Numbered from the stretch's first letter, positions 41,751-53,600 are shown. The stretch: 64,000 nt of DNA from Porphyra umbilicalis (GCA_002049455.2 KV918854.1:62001-126000), one strand, 5' to 3'. The notes: generated from the letters alone by a model not told the origin. Numbers and translations are program-made.

Positions 41751-44154
41751 CGCGTGAAAATATGTGTTGAATTTCGATCTGCCGGCCAGCAGATTTTCAA
41801 ATCGATCCAAAGACGTGATCCTATTGGTTGTGGGAACGGTCACTTGCGCAACGTTTCCAGGAAGGGTCCCAGTAGCCATGCCATGTCAACGAACGCCCCG
41901 CAATCGTGCGCGAATCTCTGTTGCGAGGCCTAGCCGTCTTTCAACGGGTCGTCGCCGACTCTCGAGCGTTCCCTTCATGTGTTTAGTTGTAAAGTTCTTT
42001 CATATGGCGTATGCAGAGTCTGTATGTACTTTGTTTGTGGAGCGAGTCGTGGGGCCGGTGAGCATGACGCGATTTGCGTCTTCATTTGTATGACGGACGA
42101 GAGATCATTGCAAACGTGCCGCTTACATTAGGTGCTCTCAGCATGAAAAGTGGCACGATGGCCAGATGATTTTGTCGAGGGCTTTGACGCGGGCCTGGCG
42201 GTAGGCATGATCGCCTTGTTTTAGCAGCAAAGGTTGTTGGGTTTGTCGGGCCAGCAGCAAAGTTGGAAACTGGGGGGCGTGCACAGGGCGTTCTGGCCCG
42301 CGTGCGCGCCGCAGGCATGGCCAAAACTGTGTGTGCACCTGTGTGTGTGTGTTTTCTTTCGGACCCGCACGAAAGTTCGCGTCGTCGGTGGATGCCTCGG
42401 CCGCCGCCCAGGCGGTTGCTCTGAGGGCAATCCCAGCGACGTCGGCCCCATCTTCCATTTAACCCCATCTGGAGGTGCAACGTGTGGGTCCCTGAATGGA
42501 AAGACCATCCTGGGGGCCCCATATCCCAAACGTCGCGATGGACTTTGCTACATGGACCATCGAATGCCCTCTGGCCGATTGAACGATAGGGTCTACGTTG
42601 GTGCGTCCGACGAGGCCCCAATCTGACCTCGCCTCGTATTGCAGGGAACTAGCTAAACGACGATGGCTGATGTGTCCGAAACCGATTATAGATCGTGCAG
42701 AGACAGTCATTAGATTCATTCGAAAATGGATTCGGGCATGCCACGCGACAAAGGATTGAAGCACAGCTTGCGAATGAGGCCCAATACGACCAGAATCGGG
42801 CTCAACACGCAATAACATGGGGTGAATACGACGACACCTGGCAGTGCCACGGCTCCACGAGCAAGAATTTTCGATATCAACGCCTGACACAGGCGACGAC
42901 CCGAGTTGCACGAGGCGCGACACCCGCGATCTGGGCTAGTCTGGTGCACAATCACCTGCGCGAGCGGATCAAGGCACTCTCCGCACCGCAGAGTGGTCCT
43001 GCCAAACAGCGTGCATCGCCCGTGTACCATCTCTCGGGAGTGCAAGCTTGTAGAATCGAATGCTCTGAGCCGCTCTCGGGTCAGACTCTCCGGTCAGCGG
43101 ACGGAAGAGGCGCTCTTTGATTGGCTGTAAATGCAAAAATTCCAGGCCGTGCGCCGGCCTTAAAATGTCTTTCGCTTAGTTCAGGTATTTTCAAAATGTT
43201 ATGTCGCGATCTGGACGCGATCTGGGCGGGACTGGCTCCGCCATCAGTTTTGCAGTGAACGTGATTGGACGCCGCTCGTCTCAAACGGATTGTGTGGCGG
43301 GCAGGTGTGACACTGGGTGAGAGATGAGTGAGCGTTGTGCAGCGATGAGTGGCTTCGCTTGACCGTCGCGTGATCGTGATTTGGGCCTCACACACACGTC
43401 TGTCGGCTGAGTGCATTGCGTGGGCGGACACCGATGATGGCTGCCATGGCCCTGGCGTCCGTCCCCTCTTCGTGGGCGGTCCAATGAACAGGCATTGTGA
43501 GCTCGGGCGCGCCAGCGAGGGTGTACCCCGCCTCGCCAGGCGACGCATGGGAGGACCCCCACCAGGTTCCCTGCACGTGTCCGGCGGGCGCAGCCTTTTT
43601 TTGTGGCTAGGGCGGGCCCGGGCGGGCCTGGTCACGCGCGTGCGCCACGCACCCGTTCGTCAGGCGCGCGCAGTGCCGACACGTGGGTCCTCAGATAAGC
43701 GCCTCCCAGCGTGAACAGTCCGAGGGGGCCGACAGGCGGTCGCGTGCCGTGCGGGGCGACGTGTTGGGGGACCTGTCACGCTGTCCCCGCGCGCGGGCCC
43801 TACGCTCGACGCCTTTTGGCCTCGTGCCGGCGAGGACGGGCGGGGCCCACGCCATCGCCCTCCCACCCAGGCACGCAGAGGGGGCATGCTGTGGGGTGCC
43901 GCGCGTGGCCCCCACCCGACTCGTTTTCGCGCTGGGTGGTCGGGCGCAGGCCTGCCGCCAACGGTCGCCCGCCGTCGCAGGCGCCCCCTTTGGGGGCGCT
44001 GTGGTGGCTCCCGCGCGCGGGTCCGCCGCGTGCCGTGTGTGTGCGCACCATCCACCGCCGACGCCGCGGCGCCCGCCTTTGTACCCCACTCGCGCGGCTT
44101 CTTTAGCCCGCGCTGACCGTCTTGCCCGCCTTTGCGACGCCCGCGCTCCTGAGC

Positions 44155-45285
44155 ATGACGCGCGGGAAGGGCGCCAACGACTCCCTGCGGCGGCGCACGC
44201 AGCGGAAGCGTAACGGTACCTGGTGCCCGCCTCTTCCTCCAAGACCCTGCGAGGACGCTTGTGAGCACCCGCACATGCCCCCGCCCCCCCCTCCCCCCCC
44301 TCCTCCGCCCATGCGGCACGGGGCGCCGGGTGGGCATCGCCCGCCCCCCGGCTTTGGTGGTGCCCCAGAGGGCGGGCGACCCCGGCCTTTTAAGCGGCAT
44401 CACTCCCCTATCGGTCGCGGCCGCCGACATGGCGAGCGCGACGACTGTGAGCAGCAACGGCGGAACGTGCGCTACCGCGGCGATTGGGACGACCGCGGTG
44501 CTGGCGGCGGCCCTCCTGGCCCTGCGCGTGCGGGTCCGCGTGGCGGTGGCAACAACGACGGCTGGCGACGACCGAGCCCCCCTCGGCCGCCCTTGGGCGC
44601 CCCTCCCCGGCCGACAAGGGGCCCGCCATTCTCCCCCAACCACTTTGGTGGGAGCGCTCGGCGCCCGCCGGCTGGTGGTCCTCCCGGCCCGCCGCGGCCT
44701 CCGGTGCCGCGTCCTCCCCCAAGCCTGCCAAGAGGTCCGCCCCATTTCAGGGGCGGCCGGGACAACTACCGCCCGCGCAGCCCGCCGCGCCAGCTGTGGG
44801 GCCCACCGCCTGGCCCGCCACAGGGCGACTGGCGCTCGCCAAGGGGCGACTGCTGGGACCGCCCGTGCACCCTGCCCCGTCGTCCGGCGGGCCCCCCTCC
44901 GAGTTGGAGGTGGGCTCCCTCCTGCGAGGCGTGGGGCGACGACCAAGTCCCAACCTGGGAGGCTTCACGACCGGCGCCTCTTTGGCGCGTGCCTGATACC
45001 CCCTCGCCCTGGCGGGTCGACCAGTACGGAGATCTGGGCGACACGCAAGAGCTGCAGTGGGTGCTGACCCGGACGCCGACACGGAGCACCTCCTCGCCGT
45101 GGACCTGGTGGCCCGCGCCGTCGCAGCCGTTGCGGCAGCCGACGTCGGCCGAGCCCCTGAGCCGTCCGGTGTACGTCTTGCAGGGGAACCATCCCTCTGT
45201 CGACCCGACCTACCAGCTCGTCCCTGTACCTCGGCGGCCGCCCCAGCTGTTCCCTGCCCACCCGCCGCCTCCCTACCGGCTGTGA
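44155..45285 (+). CDS. Proline- and RGG-rich disordered protein
   Basis: From the ATG at 44155 the product is 376 residues. It starts with a basic segment (MTRGKGANDSLRRRTQRKRN), then a run of proline, then mixed RG/RGG, DW and PP repeats (RGDWDDRG, GPRGGGNNDGW, FRGGRDNYRPR). The C-terminus has NHPSVDPTYQLVPVP. The composition resembles low-complexity RNA-binding tails; no folded domain is visible. It ends 20 bases before the ATG of the Myb-like gene and is in a different frame, so it may be a host gene or an extra gene of the Harbinger element. The opposite frames are also open, so this call rests on the varied composition only. Confidence 0.4.
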   Translation: MTRGKGANDSLRRRTQRKRNGTWCPPLPPRPCEDACEHPHMPPPPPPPPPPPMRHGAPGGHRPPPGFGGAPEGGRPRPFKRHHSPIGRGRRHGERDDCEQQRRNVRYRGDWDDRGAGGGPPGPARAGPRGGGNNDGWRRPSPPRPPLGAPPRPTRGPPFSPNHFGGSARRPPAGGPPGPPRPPVPRPPPSLPRGPPHFRGGRDNYRPRSPPRQLWGPPPGPPQGDWRSPRGDCWDRPCTLPRRPAGPPPSWRWAPSCEAWGDDQVPTWEASRPAPLWRVPDTPSPWRVDQYGDLGDTQELQWVLTRTPTRSTSSPWTWWPAPSQPLRQPTSAEPLSRPVYVLQGNHPSVDPTYQLVPVPRRPPQLFPAHPPPPYRL

Positions 45286-45305
45286 CGTATTCGCTGCCCA
45301 AGAGG

Positions 45306-46508
45306 ATGGGGTCTGCTCTGGGGTGGACGGACGCCGACCGTGTGCCCCTCTGTGAGGCGTACCTGGAGGTGACGAGCGACGCGGTGAAGGGGACTGCCCG
45401 GACCAAGGACAACCTATTGGCGACGGTGCACAAGGTGTGGGGTGAGAAAGTGCGGAGGAAGGGGCCGATGAGAGTGGAGCGCCTACCAAGTGCGTTGGAG
45501 AAGCAGTTTAAGCGCATTCGGGCGGGTGTGAGCGCCTTCACGTCGCACTACCTGGCTGTTAAGGCCATGCCGACCACTGGCAACCCGACGGAGGAGAACA
45601 TTATCAGCGGCGCTGTGGCGCGCTATTGCTCGCTGGACATTTACGACGCGATCCGAGCGGACCGCAACCAGGACAAGGTCGACGACAAGACGCGCTAGCG
45701 CAAGGCCAAAGTCGCGCACTGCAAGTGGGTCGCGTGTTGGCGCGTCCTGCGGCAGAGCGACAAGTTTAGCGGCGCCGCCAACGGCGGCGACGCCTCGGGC
45801 ATGGACATTATGGGCGAAACGTCGTCTGACGAGGAGGAGAGAGGCAGCGGCAGCGGTAGCGGCCGCAGCCGACGCAACGGCGGCTTTCAGGGTCGCCCTG
45901 TCGGCATCACGGCGGCCAAGATGCAGCGCCAAGAGGACGTGCAGATGGACGCTCAGGTCAAGGCCAGCACTGAAGCTCTCCACAAGCTCACCGACGCGCA
46001 GCACGAGCGCACTGCCCTTTGCTTTTTTGATTCGCCGCTGATGCGGCAAACCCCTGAGGCGGCTCGTTACCGTTTAGCCATTACGCAGAAGATGCTGGAG
46101 CGTGCTGGTGTGGCGAGCTCGTCTGCTATTGACGAGGGAGGGGGTGAGGGGACTGACGACTCTATCGGCGATGTGGGCGACGGCGTCGCCGGTCTGGGTG
46201 TTGATAACTCGACGGGGACGGTGCGGGCGGCTGCCGGCCCTGCCGCCGGAGCGCGGGCGCCGCCGGGGCGAGGAGCGCTGGCGGCGCCTTTGGGTGTTGA
46301 TGGTACATCAGCCTCTGCTCTGGTGGCGGCGGCGGCGGCCAAGGCTGCGCCGGCCCGCGTGCGTCAACACGCCAAGACTGGCGCTGGCCGTCGGTCGCTG
46401 GAGACCAAGCGGCAGGCAGCCGCGGCTCAGCTTGCGCGCAGCCCGAACACGACTCGCAACCTGGACGAGGACAGCGAGTCGCTGGACGACAGCGATGATT
46501 CCGAGTAG
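45306..46508 (+). CDS. Myb/NAM-associated-like protein of PIF/Harbinger, one in-frame TAG
   Basis: PIF/Harbinger elements encode a second, Myb/SANT-like protein that binds the termini and assists the transposase. Here residues about 5-50 (GWTDADRVPLCEAYLEV, then LLATVHKVW) form a Myb/SANT-like helix bundle. After the TAG at 45696-45698 the same frame gives CKWVACWRVLRQSDKFSGA, the pattern of the NAM-associated domain. A serine/acidic linker follows, then a helical segment (VKASTEALHKLTDAQHER), and a basic stretch with an acidic end (DEDSESLDDSDDSE). The start ATG at 45306 is the nearest to the domain; the frame is open further upstream. The single TAG is the only defect. The transposase gene lies downstream on the opposite strand. 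Confidence 0.7.
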
Positions 46509-48073
46509 AGGGACCTGTAGTTTGTTGCCTTTGTGTGCGACGTGTTGCGTGTGTATGTTGAGTATGTCCCGTTGGGCAGGGTTTTTTTTTCCTACACAAG
46601 TATCATTGCTTGCCCACGTGCGGCATGAAAAGGACCGAGCGCGCAGCGTTTGCCTATGACCCCCCGCACCCCCCGCACTCTTTTCCGGCCCGAGTCGCAT
46701 CCTCCACACCAGCTAAACACGCGCCCCCCCCCCCCGCGCGCGTGACATGCGCGCACATCTCCGTCGCAGCGGCCGACCAGGGCGCGGCGCGTGGGGTAAC
46801 GCGCGGTGTGGACCTGCGCTGCCCCCCGGCGGCGCGCGATGCGCCCCGCCCCGCTGGAGCGCGATGCGCTGCCGCCGCGCCGCGTGCCGCTCCTCGGCTC
46901 CGCGCCGACGCACGACGCCGAGGGAGCGGCGGCTACACGCGCGCCCCGCCCCTTGCCGCTCGACACCAATTTGATGCAGGCGGCGCGTCAGGGCGGGGCG
47001 CCGCAGGCGCAGCAGGTGCGGCAGCTCCTCGGTAACGCGGCGGCCACCGCCGCGACCGCCGACACCTCTGCCGCCGCCGCCGGCGCCCCTGCCGCTGACG
47101 CCACCCCCGCTGTCGCCCACCCTCGCCTGCGGAGAGGGGCGGCGGCCGCGGCTGGCGGCAGGGACGGCGGCGCTGTGGCGCAGCAGGAGGGCGGCCGCGG
47201 CGGCTGTGGCCGCAGCGGCCTTCTCAGGACAGGGCCCCCGGGGGCCGTTTCCAGCGTTGCGAAGCCACCGCGAAGCCACCGCGGTGAACGGCCCCACCGA
47301 CAGCAGCGAAGGTGTTTCATCGAGAGTACGGCTGAAATGCCAATATAGTATTCAGCTGTTTTGTGCTCATTGGTCGAACGCCGGCATTTCCGGCGTTTTG
47401 GATTGTGATTTCGTCTATACTAGGACAGATCCGACTGTAATTCCAAGCTTCAACAAAATGTTTATTAAAATTAGTGTCGTGCAGCCAATGAACACCCGTT
47501 CTCTTTGTAAAATCCCAAAGCGTCAGTGGCCTGCCGCCGAAGGTTTCCGTGTCTTGGTCGAAGACCACGCTGCTGTTGGCCCGTCGTTGCCAAGGCCAGC
47601 AGCTCGTCAGAGCAGAGCCCGCCGCCGCCCGCGAGCGGCTGCGTGTCGTCGTGCGCGCTGCCCCTGGCCGCGAGCGCCGGCGCGTCCTCCCAGGAGCCGG
47701 TGGCCCCAGCTACCATCGGTGCGTCGTTGCCTCCCCGGGCACCGCCGACGGGGGCGCGGCGCTCTGCGCCTCTCCTCACGGTCGCAGCCGGCCCTTCGCT
47801 GGCGACTGGCGGCGGCACGTGCGGGTCGGCCGGCACAACCAGCGCCGCCTGTTGGCGCCTTTCCGCGCGGCCGACCGGTCCCGCGTGCGACCATCGCATC
47901 TCTGTGCACGCCGCCCGCGGGCGACTGCTTGTCCTGTTCCGTTTTTCCGGATCCGCGCGCGTGCGTTCCAACTGGCTCAGACCTACCGGGACACACAATG
48001 GACTACCATGTCAAGGAAAAAAAAACCCTGCCCAACGGGGAAAAAAAAACCTTTGTGTAACCGTACAGCAGCT
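46509..48073. other. Space between the convergent Harbinger genes
   Basis: It holds the 25-bp inverted repeat described separately, GC-rich sequence without motifs at 46600-47310, and an AT-richer island at 47315-47570. The island has a hairpin, AACGCCGG, loop CATTT, CCGGCGTT. A minus-strand frame of 83 codons crosses the island; I do not recognise it. Confidence 0.4.
46568..48039. repeat. Perfect 25-bp inverted repeat between the two Harbinger genes
   Basis: 46568-46592 reads CCCGTTGGGCAGGG, nine T, CC; 48015-48039 is its exact reverse complement. Similarity continues inward more weakly (GTA..CATTG..CCC). The left arm starts 60 bases after the stop of the Myb-like gene and the right arm ends 35 bases before the stop of the transposase. 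Each gene therefore has the same motif in its 3' flank. A further GGGGAAAAAAAAACC copy lies at 48037-48051. Confidence 0.85.
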
Positions 48074-49600
48074 CTAGAAAACATAGGGTGCCAGCAGCTC
48101 GCCGCGGTCGCTCCACACGTGCGCCGACAGGTCGGCACGGAGTTGCGCGTGTTCGGTGGGGTTGCGAGTCTCGCCCCAAGCATCAAAGACAGCAACCATG
48201 CCGCCCGCGGGCGGCTGCCCCACAGCGTTCGATGCGGGGGGCGGGTTAGCAGCATCGACAGCGTCGGCCGGGCCGGCGGCGCCGCCGCCGCCAGGCGCAG
48301 GTCCCCCGGCGGCAGCAGCGCCACCATCCTCCGCCCCACCGTTGTTCCCATCATGACCCCCCGCGGCGGCAGCAGCCGCGCCTGCAGGACCCCCACCCTC
48401 ACCACCCGCACCCCCTCCCTCGTTAGTCCCCCCTCTGCGGCGGCTCAAAAAGCCGTCTCGACGGCTCTCCACGCACATGTTGTGCAAAATACAGACCGCC
48501 TTGTACGTGGTGATCAGCTGCTTCACGGAGCGGTACCGTCCTGGGTGCAAGGCGATGTGAAACCGCTTTGTCAGAACGCCAAACAGCCGCTCAACGTCCT
48601 TGCGAATGGCCTCCTGCAGCCGGTTGAACGTCTTGTCCTCGTCGGTCATAGGCATGGGGTGGGGGGACACTAGGAACGCGTAGCGAGGGTAGATGCCGTC
48701 GACTAGGTAGTAAGGTAGCGTGCGGGTGGTCCCATTCACGGTAAACGTCACGCCCCGCGGCGGCCACCGGCCTGCCGTGACGTCTAGGTAGAGAGGCGAC
48801 TGGTTCAAAACGTTGATGTCGTTCATAATGCCGGGAGCACCGACAAAGAGGTGCCAAATCCACAGGTCCTAGTCGCATACGGCCTCGACGACAACGCCGC
48901 GCGAGCCCTTCCGGCTCTGGTACGCGCCCGCCATGCCCGTCGGGCACTGATGCCACTCCCAGTGGGTACAGTCCAGAGAGCCCATGCAGCCGGGAAAGCC
49001 ACGCTCCGCGTTGCGCGTCATCATAGCCTTGAGCTCCGACTGGTTGGGACGGCGTAGGTAGGTCGATGCCCACCGCCGCACGATGAATTCTAGGAGAAGC
49101 TTCGTCGCCCGCGCCACCGTCGAGCGAGAAAGGCGCACGTACTCGTCCGACCGGTCGGCCGCCTCGCCGTACGCGATGACGCGGAAGGCGGCCACGACCT
49201 TTTGCAGCGGGTGCGCCTGCAGGCGACCCGTCGCGTTGATGCGCTGCTGGAAGAACGGCTCGTCCTTGACGGCCAGGTAGATGCGCCGAAACACACTGCG
49301 CGGCACACGGAAGCGCGTCTCGAAATCGCGGTCGTCGTAGATCGGCGGCTCCGCATTGACCCCGAAGTAGTCACGCTGGATGTTGAACAGGCCAGCGGCA
49401 AAGTCACGCCGCTTGTTGGGCCGACGCCCAGGAACAGAACCGCGGTAGTGGCGACGGCGGTGTCCGCGGGCGGCGCGCGACCGTCGTCGAATCAGCATCA
49501 GCAGGCCCATGTGGGATTGCACCGCAGCGCAAGCGACGGCGCCATCTTCCTCGGCCAGGAGAGAGGCAGCGCTGGACAGCCCCGTCTCGGCAGCTTCCAT
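48074..49600 (-). CDS. PIF/Harbinger transposase, one in-frame TAG
   Basis: This is a DDE_Tnp_4-type nuclease that cuts and joins the transposon ends. The ATG at 49600 (MEAAETGLSSAAS) gives 508 codons before the stop. A helical N-terminal part includes VFRRIYLAVKDEPFFQQR and YVRLSRSTVARATKLL, helix-turn-helix-like. The catalytic triad is visible: Asp in GSLDCTHWEW, Asp in GIMNDINVLNQSP, Glu in DVERLFGVLTKRF. LWIWH and LHNMC are further family motifs. The last 100 residues are Gly/Ala-rich. TAG at 48869-48871 splits EAVCD from DLWIWH; everything else is in one frame. The Myb-like partner gene is convergent, as in two-gene Harbinger elements. Terminal repeats and a 3-bp target duplication were not found. 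Confidence 0.85.
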
Positions 49601-49909
49601 GCCAGCAGCGGAGGGGAGGGTCGCGGGCGAGCGCGGGCAAATGGTGGTGGAGCACGGGACACAAGGATAGGGGTCGTAAACGTGGTGGGGTAGCAAAGAA
49701 AGTGCGGAGGGTGCGCGGATCGTGCGTCTCAAGCCGACGGCAGGGAACGTGCGGGCGAAGCGGGCACGTCGTGGACGAGGAACAGGGCAACAGAGTAGCG
49801 GGGGGCCGACGATGCAGGTAATGGCCGGACGCGTCACAACGATGGGCGCGACGTCGATGGGTCGGGTGTGTGCACGGTGCGGCAGCGCGGACTGAGGAGC
49901 GACGGACCG

Positions 49910-50380
49910 AGCCCCCCCCTCTCAAAACGCACTGTGCGCAGTGGTGGACCACCCCCACCCCCGAAAAGGCTGCGCGGGAGCCAACGAGGCACCGCGTGGT
50001 CCAGGATCGACCGCCGCACCCCCACTGAAAGGCACTGTGGGTGGTGGCGGACCACCAACCTCCCCGATTGGGCCGCGCACGAGCCGGGAGGCGACCCGCG
50101 GCCGCCGCCCACCCCCCCCCCCCCTCTCAAATAGCTCTGGGTGCGGTGGCGCACCGCCTGCCACATGAAAATCTCTGTGCGGGTGCCCGCCCAGGGGCCA
50201 CGCGCGATCCCCTCCGACCCCCCCCCCCCTCCAGAGGCTCTGACGCAGTGTGGGGCGGCCTGCCACCTCAAAATATCTGTGTGGGTGTGGGACCAGGCCG
50301 CCTGCGCGATCTCGTTCAACCGCCGCCCCCCCCTCAGTTGCGCTGTATCAGTGGTGGGCGGCCCGCCACAACCTAACGAC
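49910..50380. repeat. Degenerate minisatellite, unit about 115 bp
   Basis: Successive units carry a C-run, CTCTCAAA or a related block, a CTGTG/GTGGGC block, GGTGG.GGACC or similar, then a CGCG-rich half ending at the next C-run. Four units can be followed; C-runs near 49913, 50110, 50220 and 50325 mark them. It begins upstream of the transposase start codon and could belong to the Harbinger 5' flank. Confidence 0.55.
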
Positions 50381-50540
50381 CGCATGGTCGTGATGGCGCC
50401 ACGGGAACCATCCATCGTCCCCACGCCAACAGGCCCTCAAGAGCCCAGATCGGGGGTCACAAGGCGAGAGAGAGTCCCACTCCACACCTGCCTGAGCCAC
50501 ATGTCCGATCCCGTCCCACGCGGCCCACAATGACGGCCTG

Positions 50541-50579
50541 CGTCGGAATCGAATCACGAGACGCCAACCACCTGCGCTA
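50541..50579 (-). other. tRNA-like A and B boxes, possible SINE remnant
   Basis: On the minus strand TAGCGCAGGTGGTTGGC (50579-50563) resembles an RNA polymerase III A box, and GATTCGATTCCGACG (50555-50541) resembles a B box. They are only seven bases apart, so an anticodon arm is missing and this cannot be a functional tRNA. A deleted tRNA-derived SINE is the likeliest reading. Confidence 0.3.
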
Positions 50580-50639
50580 TCAGCCTGGTTCAATGGACGA
50601 AAGCTTTTGGACCGCTCTCGATTGCTGAGGTCGGGCCTC

Positions 50640-53600
50640 ATCGCCAAAGAGTGCAGGTCCGCACCATTATCTTTCAAAACTGATCAAGATCATCCCAACA
50701 CACGTTGCGCGCTCAACCAATATATAGTAATACATGTTTGGTTACACTCCACCAATGAGAGCACAGAACGCATTGGGGCCGACGCCGGACCTGCCCCATA
50801 TCGCTTCACGAATGGGGCAGGTCCAACGCCCGCCCCATTTTTGCGCTTCGGAGTTGTCTCGTACTTCCAGGATTCCATCATGACCATTGAAGGCCAGAAT
50901 GGGGTGGATCACGTTGACAGAAAAGCCCAGTGGCCCCATTTCCTTAATAAAGAGACACGTTTCTGCTGCGTGGCACAACGTGTAACGAATATGAGATGGG
51001 GCCGACGTTGTTGGGATTGCCCTGAGGGTCGATGGAGCCCACGCGTCGCGGACGGCGGCGGCCGTCGCCGATGTGGCCCGAGTACTCGTCGTGTGGGATG
51101 TGCTGCGCGCACCTGTGATGTGACCATCTTGGGAGGGGACGGTGAGGTCATGGTCGGGGGGATGGCCCCTGCGGTCGCCGTCGCACGCGCCGGTCGGCGT
51201 CGGGTGGCACGCGGAACGGGTGCTCGGGGCGGGCGGCGGGGACGCGGCCGCCGTGGGCCGCTGTGGCTGGTTGCGAAGACTGGCGCGTGGAGCTCGCCCG
51301 CCAGCGTCGGCGGTGCCAATTGCAGCTCGGCATGCGGCGCCGCGGCAGGCAGTCACTGGGAGCGGGTGGGGGGGGGGCGCCCCCCAGTCCTTACGCGTGG
51401 CGGCAGCTGCGCATTTTCCCATAGCGGCGGCGCGTCGTCTGGCACGGGCGCGCGGGCGACGGCGGGCGCGACCTGCCGCCTGTGGCGGGCGCCACCGCCG
51501 CCGCGGCCGCCAATTGGTGGTCACTGGCTGGCAACGGCGCGGATAGGCGCGCCGCCGCCGACGCCGCCGCCGACGCAGCGCGTAGCTTGTTTCTCCCGTG
51601 TGTTGCTTGACGGCCACGGCCGCGCCACAGGAGAAGGCGAAGTCGGAAAAGCACAGCACACCTGCTGCAACGTGCGCGGCGGTGGCGCCGTGCGCGTCGT
51701 CCGGTGGCGCGACGCGCCGCAGCCGCTCGCCCTCGGGCGTCGCGTCGCCGTCTGTGGGGATGGTGCAATCTTTAACTCCTACTGCTGCGCCCCGCAATCC
51801 CCTCCCCCCCCCCTCACCGCGAGTGGCGCTGCATCGGCGGCGGCAATGGCATCGTTGCTGCCGCCGACACTACCAATGTGGCGGCCGCCGACACATCCGC
51901 ACTGCGGCGGCGGCGGCGCCGGGCACGGCACCAGCCTCGTCCGACGGCGGGCTGTTGGGCGTTCGTGGTCCCGGCGTGTCGAGCACTTGCTGTTTTTCTG
52001 TGACGCTTGTCTTGCCCAGGCGTGTTGAGGGTGCATTCTCAGAAGCTTTTTGTTGCGCTTCGCGCCATTTTCAACGTGTCCAGTGGCCCTTCAGCGTGCA
52101 GACAGGCTTCCCCCTCGTCTTCTGAACCACCCACGTGCCATTTGCGGATGGCCCCCCGGCTGGGCTACCACTACCTTTGGCCCTTTGCCACCACCGCTCG
52201 TTCCACGAACTGCCCTGCTCAACCGCCTCCCCCCTGGTTTCATCGCCCTCCCTCAATCGTTGCACTTGCTCCATCGGTGCATGACCTCTGGGCGCGCTTC
52301 GCAATCGCCTGTGGTGCGTTTGATGGCGTTTTCCTTGCGTGCCGTTACCCTGCCCACGAGCCCCCTGCACCTCCCCCCACGACTTGCTGCGGACTGATTC
52401 TGCGGCAGGACCATGGCTCTGCAGCGCTAGTGGCTCTGTAGGTGATCATGATCTGCATGCACTTTCCATCACGCGTTCGTTGTGGGTACAGGCGCACTAA
52501 CCTTCTCTGTATTTGGCGTGTGCTTCACTGATTCTACTGGGTCATTCTCCTTCTCATGGGGCTTCTCTGTCTCTGTGCGCACCAGGCTGGATTGATGGTG
52601 CGTTGAGGCTCGTGTTTTTAGAAGCGAGTACAGGAGTAGCTTCGTGTCTTGTGGGCATGACGCAAGCGACTGGCCGAGACAGATAGATCAGGAATCGCGC
52701 GGTTCACATGTTTTGGAAAAACAGATACTGTCTGCCCACGCTGTACTGCAACTTGTATTCGCAAGCCTTTCTCCGCAGTAGCCCTACTCCAGATCACCCG
52801 ATCCCGTTTTCGATTACATGTCCTGAAAGTTCCTTCCAGACATCCCGAGATCCAGCACCTACCACCGAATAGGACTGTCACAGAATCGCATCTGTTGGGC
52901 GTCTGTTCGGAAACAGACGCCGAACAGAATGGCGCTCTGTTGGGGCTGCCGCCTGCAGCGACAATGCAGGAAGGAGGGGTCCTCTGCCGGGCATGCACGA
53001 CCTCAGGACGTGCAACTGGCACGTTGGAGCTCCAGGTCCTGGCATGCTGGCGAGGGCTTTACCAGTGGACACGGCGTCGTTTTTTGCCCGTTGCACATCC
53101 ATAACGCCAGCAGAGGCGATCCCTTGGCGTTAGTGCGGCGCAGCCGTCCGTGCGGTCTCCGCTCCTCGTGCAGCGGCACCGCAAGGCCCGTCGCCGACTG
53201 CACAAGCAAAGAGCAGGGGAGTGTGCTGCCGCCTTTGCCAAATACTGGATATTTAGGGTTTTCTGCACCTGAAGCCCGGGACACCCCGGATTTCGGACCA
53301 AATCGGCCCCAAGAGTCAGGTTTACCGGGGATTCCGAGGCACTGGAAACCGGCTGGTGCGGATCGGCCCGGCACTTTCATCGACCCCGCCCGCATTGGTG
53401 CTCAGGTCGCGATTGCCTTGGCCGTTGATTGTGAACGTCTCCGCTGCCCCTACCTGATCCCCTCCGCCTCCCCACAAGACTCGCGGTCCGTCAGGCACCC
53501 GCTGTTTCTCGTTCAGAATGAAGTCCCTACACGTGTTTCCGCACGCACAGGTCTGTATACGAGGCTCTGATCAGGCGCGACCGTGCCTCCGACCCCCGTA

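Larger units (their letters stand above)
41064..44154. other. Region without a supportable gene
   Basis: Frames are short up to about 43650; after that GC rises and frames overlap without motifs. Present are palindromes around 41240-41360 and at 41568-41662, copy C of the dispersed repeat, and a 37-bp block at 42425-42462. That block reappears inverted at 50994-51030. These suggest old transposon debris rather than genes. Confidence 0.45.

Noticed and set aside
44261-45067. Alternative plus-strand frame of 268 codons over the proline-rich gene
   Set aside because: Its composition is less structured than the RGG/proline frame and there is no motif; only one of them is likely to be real.
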